Of a stretch of 39,554 nt of DNA, positions 35,501 to 39,554 are shown piece by piece. Each line of letters opens with the position of its first letter. The stretch's first letter is position 1. The notes below the pieces were generated by a model. That model was given only the letters and a program-made list of their open reading frames with translations. It searched no databases and was not told where the DNA came from. Made by a program: the position numbers and the translations under genes. Source of the stretch: CAZTDD01 sp964612675 (lineage in GTDB: Bacteria > Hinthialibacterota > Hinthialibacteria > Hinthialibacterales > JAKPRU01); NCBI GenBank assembly GCA_964612675.1, contig CAZTDD010000060.1:1-39554 (forward strand), given 5' to 3'.

Positions 35501-38500
35501 AGGGTGTCCTTAGGAACGCAACCGGTTCCTCTTTTGTGTCGGCGGCAACGGAGATCGCCATCAGCGAAACCGATACTCTCGATTTGCTCATTCAAGCTAG
35601 AAGCAGTGTTTCCGATGCGACCGTACGAATGAGCGCACAGGGAAGCGCACTAGCCACCGGCTCGCTGAGCCTCGCACAGTTCGCAGGAAAATCTATCGCG
35701 TCCGGCGATACGCTGCCGTTTTCTGTGATCGGCCAGGGGCTGGCTGAGGCCGGTTACCGTATCAATCCCGGCTTGCGGCTGGTTCCCGGCGACAGAGAAT
35801 TCTCCGTCCTATCGCTGGATCTCACAGCCTCCGACGCGGAACTGACAGTGGACCATACGCTCAATATCCGGGTAAGAAACGTCTTTACAACTCCTTCGAT
35901 GTCTGTCTCCGAGATCTCCGTCGACGGTGGTGTCCCGACCATAGCCACCGACACCATCACAATCGATGAAGGCAGCGAGTTGGCGATTCTTGTTCGAGCC
36001 GACGACGCTGGAGCGCAGAAGTTGGTGTTGGACGCCACCGGTGTACCGTCCGGAGCAGCCTTTGAGCCGGTATCCGGGACACCGCCTCTCACCGCTCGAC
36101 TCGAATACACGCCGGGACCAAACGCATCCACAGTAACACCACATACCGTGATCTTCAGCGCAACAAACGAAGGCGGCGTGTCGGTTAGTCTGCCCCTCCA
36201 GATTTCGGTAACCGACCGTTTCAACGAACCGCAAATCGACGTGAGCCTCATCATCGACGATGTGACGAAAGAAATCACGGAACCGATTCCGCTCGATACG
36301 CTCGAACTTATGCACCTGATCGTCGCGTCGTCCGATCCCGATCCCAGCGATGTGCTTGTTCTTTCAGTGAGCGGGACTGCGCTCTCCGCGCGCGAACTGC
36401 AGCTGGCTGTGTTTGCCCGGAAATCCGTGAAGAAAGGCGACACACTTCCTTTCGAATTCCGAGGGAAGGCGCCAACCGGACCGTTGAGTATCTACCCCGG
36501 TGTGACAGCCAATCTCCCCGGCGATCCTCCGAAAATGTATTCGGTCGAATTGGCGGTATCCGACGGTGTGTTCGAAGTGACACGGGAACTGACCATCGAG
36601 GTCAGCGCAACCAGCGCCCCGCCTCAACTTCGCGTATCCAAAGCGATCCTCGACGGAACCCCTGTCGCTGTCAGCAATCGATTCCGCATCGCGGAGGGAC
36701 AGACCCTGCAAGGAGAGGTCTCGGCGATCGACCCGAGCGGTCTTCCATTATCTCTCAGCCACAGCGAACCGAGCGGCGCAATGAAGGTCCAGATCGATTC
36801 CACCGTCGGCCAGGCCACGGGAACATTCACGCTCTCAACCGGCCCGGTCGATTCCGCCACTTCTCCATACGCGATTACATTCATCGCCGAAAACGAACGC
36901 GCGGAGGTATCGATCCTTGGAGTTACAGTTGAAGTAACCGATATCGATTACCCCGCGCAGACCATGGCGGAGCTGTATGTGGACGAGGAGTTGCTGCCTG
37001 CTGTCGATATTTATGAAGCCACTGTCGGGCATACCGTGAGGGCGGTCGGGAGCGCATACGATCCCGACAAGGCCGCTGTTTTTGTGTCCGTTGCAGGGCC
37101 GCCTCCCGACAGCAGAGTGACTCCGGTCGGCGGGCTGGACCATCGCGTCGGTGGAGCAACCGCCAGCGTGGAAGTCGAGTTCGAACCGGAAATTGCGGGC
37201 GAAATTCTCGATATCACCTTCGTCGGCGGCGACAGCCTTACCGACGCTCCGGCGGGAGATTCCATGGTTTGGCTGCGCGTCCATATCAACAGCGGCAACC
37301 TGCCTCCCGAGCTGACCATCGAACCGGAAGCGCCCGACCCGGTCAGAACCGGCGAAACGCTCAGCCTGCTGATCTACGTCGAAGATCCGGAGAACGACTT
37401 GGTCACCTTGGCGGCCTATTTCGACGGGCGGCCGGTGTTTGAGGGCCAGGACGGGTTCATCGTCGTGGACGGTCTCTATGAGCCGGGTGTCGTGGCAGGC
37501 CTATTGGTCTTTCAACCCGACTCCGATTTGATCGGGAATCATCTTCTGATGATCGAGGCCGCCGACGAGGAATCCACCAATCGCAGCCGGGTCAGCCTCA
37601 ATGTAATCGAAGGAGGGACCCCCACGCCGACCCCATCCCCATCGCCAACACCCAAAGCAACATCGAACCAAATTCTTCTCTCGCAGGGATACGGCGGAAC
37701 GACCTCGAACAACCGGCGGCATGTAGAAGATCTCCGTATCGTCGCCAAGAGTCCGTTCCCCGGTCTCCCGAGTACGTTTGCGGATCTCCTGGAGACCACA
37801 CGGCTTCGGTCCGCCAATACCTGTGCCGGGGATATTGACGGTGATGGGGTGGAGGATATCGTTGTCGGTTTCGGACCGAGCGGGTTCGGTTCGATCATGC
37901 CGTCGATTGTTGTCGCGTGGCGCACATTTGGGGGACCGGAGGATCGTCCGAGTACGATCACATCAAAGGGTGTCTTTGTGCCGGGCGCTCTCAATTCGCT
38001 TCTGCGAAACATTCACGGTGCGTTGAATCTGACCGCCGGTGATTTTGTGGGCGCGGGCCGACCGCAGGTAATCGCCGCGCAGGGGCTTGGCGGCAGCAGT
38101 CAAATCCGCGCGTTGTATCTCGTCGAGAGCGACGGTCGACAGATCCTGGATATTGTCGGCACATTCCAGGGGCTGACCGGTGAAGCCGTTCAGGGAAACA
38201 GCTCCGGCGGCACAGCGCTGGCCGCGGGGGACGTCGATGGAGACGGTCTCGACGAGCTGATTGTCGGCCAGATGAACGGTGCCTCGGCGACAACGCTTTT
38301 CCAGGTGTTGAATTTGATTTTCACTGACAACCGTGTGCAGGTCGCGGGTCGAACGCCTCCTGTGGCGGGGATGCCGTCCGCGTTCCGGGGACTTGGCGGT
38401 GTGAACCTGGCTGTCGGAGACGTAGACGGAGACGGCGACAACGAGATCATTGTTGCGAGCGCCGGGTTGCCGGACGGTGCGAACAATCCCGATTGGAAAA

Positions 38501-38892
38501 GTTTCGTCCGCGTGTTTGATGTGCAGGTCGACCAAAGCCATAACATCACATCGTTGCAGCCGTTCTCCGGCCGCAATCCTGTGCAGGTGTTTGGGCCGTC
38601 TGTGAATCCGTCGGGTGCCGTCGATGTGGCGGCCGGGGATTTGGACGGCGATTCGGCGGACGAGCTATTGGTGAGTACGCAGGCGGTAATCGAGTTGGAT
38701 GCGGAGACCGGTGCAGTTACGGTTTTGCATGCGGCACCGACAAATCTTGTTAAGGGAATTAATTTGGAATTTAGCGCGGAGGGTGAATTAACGGGCATTT
38801 CGCCTGCGGTGACTCAGTTCCGCGCGTTCGGCGGCGACTTCGCACCAACCTCCGGCGCAGTCAATGTCGAAATTTATCCGGGGGAAGAGTAG
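29518..38892 (+). CDS. Giant exported NHL / Ig-like / FG-GAP protein (about 3124 residues)
   Basis: From the ATG at 29518 the protein has a basic N-terminus and a signal peptide ending at ASSASAQ (residue about 48). Residues about 50-725 hold some twelve NHL-type blades, such as IADSSNNRIRAV and IADYSNHRIRKVSRDGIITTVAGTG, enough for two six-bladed propellers. Residues about 725-2700 are Ig/cadherin-like repeats in which one module recurs at about 1672, 2051 and 2295 (LxLAxFAxKSIxxGDTLPF). A Pro/Thr/Ser linker (PTPTPSPSPTPK, about 2702) leads to an integrin-like FG-GAP propeller with Ca-binding loops (DIDGDGVED, DVDGDGLDE, DVDGDGDNE, DLDGDSADE). It is probably a surface or secreted adhesion or structural protein. 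The start is uncertain (29494 and 29533 are alternatives). Confidence 0.85.
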   Translation: MQRKTMQKKTRGNSLNLNAKGGLRIHRRYGYPVWIGLCVLLFASSASAQTIDTLVGAGVNVYGGDGVPATESGLNQPMGVVFNSSGTMYIADSSNNRIRAVSNGIIDTLVGTGIAGWSASATRAAEVPVNNPVDVVPGPNGSIVYSDLGNHRIRMVDRNGIVSTLVGDGTPAVAGDGLSGTQASVMRPMGLVYDGSGNLFWADQNAVRVLSNNVVRTIAGTGGSGFSGDGGPPASAKFNDIRDLALRSGGSALYVADTGNHRVRIIQSASSAVLVADSTSLTVSTFAGNGTTGSTAVPGSATATSFHTPVALTVDENDDLYVANAGTGQLVRIHTNGTMDWVLSTSAQELPFVAAGLTEDASGDLYYAQGGYHVIRYNKVTGTPSPSESVVAGVGVRTYGGEGMPAGMALLVTPTFMTTDLEGRLVFSDYGAHRIRRVDHSGIVSTIAGSGIASGTTYDGSPATEVPLRHPTGLDYNAVGELFVAQASDHVVQVVHPPPHEIFRIIGTGSAGFVSEPTHALWAALNSPEGLVADGSRNVYFSDRLNHRIRMMDWSGEVSTIVGNGTAAYVGNGSAGIEASLNHPMGLSLTASGELLIADEWNHRVRLLSPTGTIYTVAGDGTAGYAGDGTSAVSTSLYQPRHAVMDASGNIYIADYSNHRIRKVSRDGIITTVAGTGTAGYSGDGGQAIHANLNHPFGLLMDATGNLLIVDRDNGRIRRIDFRNLDPAVVNTSNLRLASHNLPGSVTLTILDSGNGTVVPGRIRNGALIRADMTLLDRSHSSRPLIVSVSWPHFSGIYSPDTLRINNSAASATATPGRGILFDCTASTSSISTVSFNFAVTGATSTGFADGSPLGTVLVVDATDPGAAGRSITSSHPGNLVWTGAAEAGVVSTTLEIDNDAPVFRNVEILVSHDQGQTYETLDFPSVSNDDVLLVSATIQSDSLAGFSNDIDSKFNDPTKTRFGEILASTAAIAPRSATGAIFSATVFARATDNPLPLSPQHIILKARDNLGNETEQDIGVIGVKASGPNVVASYLYVNDKLAPDAVYSTGPDVPPESVAEVGIGDRIQFAVDFGGFNVNGPERLTGDFSPLFPPAKASLVNAIVPSATSMAGSVFSATWTFASVDLGAAGVSNATFAHIDTIGKTPLTLSPAGLIPGVTPKAVPGISGLPGFMVQAGAVPQSATTIRVTIHDADSPYPQQSLSTLSFTMDTQPPEATASVTAQPPLRRTPHSSPTIPQRVKGGDRLSYTIDFTNPLIAGGGDDLFASGITPQSVTADLRHIGGPSAASVSPTTVISQPRTGHSTLHTAQFDVEVSPDLGKTDASSITIAQITFEIRDDVDNALEIVSSATPLAVDNQPPYINTDGARVLLASGTVVGPDGTQIAPGNPVPSGSLLNPDSTLRIESTNISDFVDAALDLLVTPGTMRVFFGDGIGGIYEVVDSRISSGGGTVYPTFELTVPESDELDTTLGFPIVIAASDTLGNTTQKELRPTFEVNGAPWAEVSVWDESGTIIEQDAAGKTIQLTAGRQSTIVALGHDADGIRNMEFDVDPALFFDTDTSFDEFGAVDVEGRLTITPTVGSFLGPATVTVTVTDGNLRTTTSQLTLTVDQAPSFTSATAAIYEEGQIVQEIVSVTDSIQITEKQRLLLTVTGQDSDASDELTLSATGAVFSLPQLATATFGGKVVTATTELPIQSDRSVGSIQASLDLTPTYRTVLPSEQQISGDVVFAITDGVRSATRAVTVHVLHAPTTPTITVTEMRTGGSTVPVDSEVQVNENSLLEIWVQGEDVSGEILSVSFVSSSGVGSLSSNPSIDTVAGKLTFEPDLDAADLPDGSPNPSYDSPVDPSVFQFTVSNESGRQNSVSVTADVANVPSPPTLETRATLDNHPISPSAAPVPVVHGQRFYVHAVATDTDRDIVAIEFDAPPSATVKSISSGIGAATYELSLTFDETFPIGEQVDISVVGKDSKQSSEPVLYSFEIVELSERLLFVTPFQGVLRNATGSSFVSAATEIAISETDTLDLLIQARSSVSDATVRMSAQGSALATGSLSLAQFAGKSIASGDTLPFSVIGQGLAEAGYRINPGLRLVPGDREFSVLSLDLTASDAELTVDHTLNIRVRNVFTTPSMSVSEISVDGGVPTIATDTITIDEGSELAILVRADDAGAQKLVLDATGVPSGAAFEPVSGTPPLTARLEYTPGPNASTVTPHTVIFSATNEGGVSVSLPLQISVTDRFNEPQIDVSLIIDDVTKEITEPIPLDTLELMHLIVASSDPDPSDVLVLSVSGTALSARELQLAVFARKSVKKGDTLPFEFRGKAPTGPLSIYPGVTANLPGDPPKMYSVELAVSDGVFEVTRELTIEVSATSAPPQLRVSKAILDGTPVAVSNRFRIAEGQTLQGEVSAIDPSGLPLSLSHSEPSGAMKVQIDSTVGQATGTFTLSTGPVDSATSPYAITFIAENERAEVSILGVTVEVTDIDYPAQTMAELYVDEELLPAVDIYEATVGHTVRAVGSAYDPDKAAVFVSVAGPPPDSRVTPVGGLDHRVGGATASVEVEFEPEIAGEILDITFVGGDSLTDAPAGDSMVWLRVHINSGNLPPELTIEPEAPDPVRTGETLSLLIYVEDPENDLVTLAAYFDGRPVFEGQDGFIVVDGLYEPGVVAGLLVFQPDSDLIGNHLLMIEAADEESTNRSRVSLNVIEGGTPTPTPSPSPTPKATSNQILLSQGYGGTTSNNRRHVEDLRIVAKSPFPGLPSTFADLLETTRLRSANTCAGDIDGDGVEDIVVGFGPSGFGSIMPSIVVAWRTFGGPEDRPSTITSKGVFVPGALNSLLRNIHGALNLTAGDFVGAGRPQVIAAQGLGGSSQIRALYLVESDGRQILDIVGTFQGLTGEAVQGNSSGGTALAAGDVDGDGLDELIVGQMNGASATTLFQVLNLIFTDNRVQVAGRTPPVAGMPSAFRGLGGVNLAVGDVDGDGDNEIIVASAGLPDGANNPDWKSFVRVFDVQVDQSHNITSLQPFSGRNPVQVFGPSVNPSGAVDVAAGDLDGDSADELLVSTQAVIELDAETGAVTVLHAAPTNLVKGINLEFSAEGELTGISPAVTQFRAFGGDFAPTSGAVNVEIYPGEE

Positions 38893-38950
38893 GAGGGGTG
38901 ATCGTGATTGACGCTCTATGTTTGCGCGATGGACGACGGGAAGTATGAAT

Positions 38951-39187
38951 ATGAAAACTACTCGATATTTCCAATATATGAGACAACGGGCAGATCGTGC
39001 CAGGATCAAGGAAGAATGGATACAATTTGCTTTGACCAATCCGGAGAACGTGGAAATCCAATCCGACGGCAGAGTGCGAAAATGGGTCAGAATACCGGAA
39101 GTCGGAAAGTACTTACGAGTGATTGTACTCGAGGATGGAGAGACAATTCACAATGCGTCTTTTGACAGAACGTACAGGAGCGAATAG
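38951..39187 (+). CDS. Small toxin-like protein paired with DUF2283
   Basis: The 78-residue product begins MKTTRYFQYMRQRADRARIKEEWI and continues VEIQSDGRVRKWVRIPEVGKYLRVI and LEDGETIHNASFDRTYR. This matches small proteins that I recall encoded just before DUF2283 genes and thought to be type II toxins; no experimental function is claimed. The ATG at 38951 has GGGAAG (38939-38944) upstream. ATGs at 38945 and 38918 are in frame but worse placed. It follows the giant gene by 58 bases and overlaps nothing. The DUF2283-like start at 39191 is three bases after its stop, so the two are probably one transcript. Confidence 0.7.
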   Translation: MKTTRYFQYMRQRADRARIKEEWIQFALTNPENVEIQSDGRVRKWVRIPEVGKYLRVIVLEDGETIHNASFDRTYRSE

Positions 39188-39190
39188 ACA

Positions 39191-39298
39191 ATGAGAATGA
39201 AATACTTCCCCGATACCGATACCGCTCTAATTGAATTTACTGATAAAGAGCCGGGAGTCACTCGAGGCGGAAGACGCAACACAGCAATCCCTGAATAA
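39191..39298 (+). pseudogene. Truncated DUF2283-like (antitoxin-type) gene
   Basis: The 35-codon frame begins MRMKYFPDTDTALIEFTDKEPGVTR, which is the N-terminal half of DUF2283, then continues GGRRNTAIPE and stops. The family is usually about 60-70 residues and ends in an Asp/Gly-rich LDxxGxxxGxEIL strand that is missing here. CAGGAG lies ten bases before the ATG. A repeat element copy begins four bases after the stop. A frameshift or replacement of the 3' half by repeat DNA is the likely explanation. Confidence 0.65.
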
Positions 39299-39301
39299 TC
39301 T

Positions 39302-39400
39302 GACGGGGCGGCAAAAAGTCTGGGGTCGGTGTCGAAAGTCCCCTCTCCCCCCGGGAGAGGGTTAGGGTGAGGGGCGATCATTGCATTGGATTCGCGTATT
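39302..39400. mobile_element. MITE-like element, copy 3 (left end only)
   Basis: GACGGGGCGGCAAAAAGTC (39302-39320) matches the left end of copies 1 and 2 with few changes. It is followed by CCCCTCTCCCCCCGGGAGAG and GGTTAGGGTGAGGGG, the same interior as copy 1. The right end is degraded or lost and no target duplication was found. It lies directly after the truncated DUF2283 gene. Confidence 0.65.
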
Positions 39401-39554
39401 ATGATTATCTTGTGTATTCGCCAGAGACAGAAAATCAAGCAGAGGCAAAGGGTTTCGATGATGACAGGGGTCTGTCACACACAAAGGAGCGTCAGCGGAA
39501 AAATGCAACGTTCCCTCACCCCGGCCCTCTCCCAGAGGGAGAGGGAGAAGAACG
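39401..39554. repeat. Right-edge non-coding DNA with GGGAGAGGG-type repeat
   Basis: No gene was seen. At 39510-39549 the sequence CCCTCACCCCGGCCCTCTCC then CAGAGGGAGAGGG is the inverted form of the hairpin interior found in copies 1 and 3. It may be part of another element continuing beyond the window. Confidence 0.55.

Noticed and set aside
35754..36443. 229-codon minus-strand frame in the giant gene
   Set aside because: Ser/Thr-rich shadow of the repeat-containing plus-strand frame; no motif.

Overview
This window looks like chromosomal DNA from an uncultured bacterium of, or near, the Planctomycetes-Verrucomicrobia group or a neighbouring candidate phylum. The best phylogenetic hint is a small protein of the Minf_1886 family (13580-13957), which is mostly restricted to planctomycetes and verrucomicrobia. 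Very large exported multidomain proteins, frequent non-Shine-Dalgarno starts and dispersed palindromic repeats fit the same kind of genome. A species cannot be named from this sequence. No rRNA, tRNA, CRISPR array, IS transposase or prophage gene was seen.

Layout. 1-138 is the start of a gene running off the left edge on the minus strand. 196-3825 encodes a 1209-residue exported protein. 4101-4703 is a hypothetical gene just downstream of a short inverted-repeat element. 4736-11464 (minus) encodes a 2242-residue exported, Ig-like-rich protein. 11962-13473 and 15772-17058 encode two exported proteins with similar short C-terminal tails. Between them lie the Minf_1886 gene and an orphan ABC ATPase. 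17229-17853 holds a PIN-domain toxin gene broken by an in-frame TAG and an intact 55-codon partner overlapping its 3' end.

17910-28878 is a cell-surface polysaccharide locus. It encodes an O-antigen-ligase-like polymerase/ligase with TPRs, two GT2 and one GT4 glycosyltransferases, a tandem WaaP-type kinase, a methyltransferase, a sulfotransferase, a second kinase-like protein lacking the usual metal-binding Asp, and a KpsC/KpsS-like capsule protein. Together they suggest an exported glycan with phosphate, sulfate and possibly methyl decorations; this is an inference. 28879-29340 is a non-coding block of nested repeats. 29518-38892 encodes a roughly 3124-residue exported protein (NHL propellers, Ig/cadherin-like repeats, Pro/Thr linker, FG-GAP propeller). 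The right end holds a small toxin-like/DUF2283 pair, the second gene apparently truncated beside another repeat copy.

The clearest new signal is a family of short non-coding elements with ends GAC...TCGCAAAAAGTC / GACTTTTTGCGA...GTC. Two copies are flanked by exact 6-bp direct repeats (AATAGT, AAGCCT). One of them has inserted into the hairpin loop of another repeat, and that host repeat can be rebuilt by removing the insert. The copies share ends but carry different hairpin interiors. Other points to re-examine are the TAG-interrupted PIN gene, the Asp-to-Gly change in the second kinase, the two-lobed WaaP protein, and the shared short C-terminal tails.
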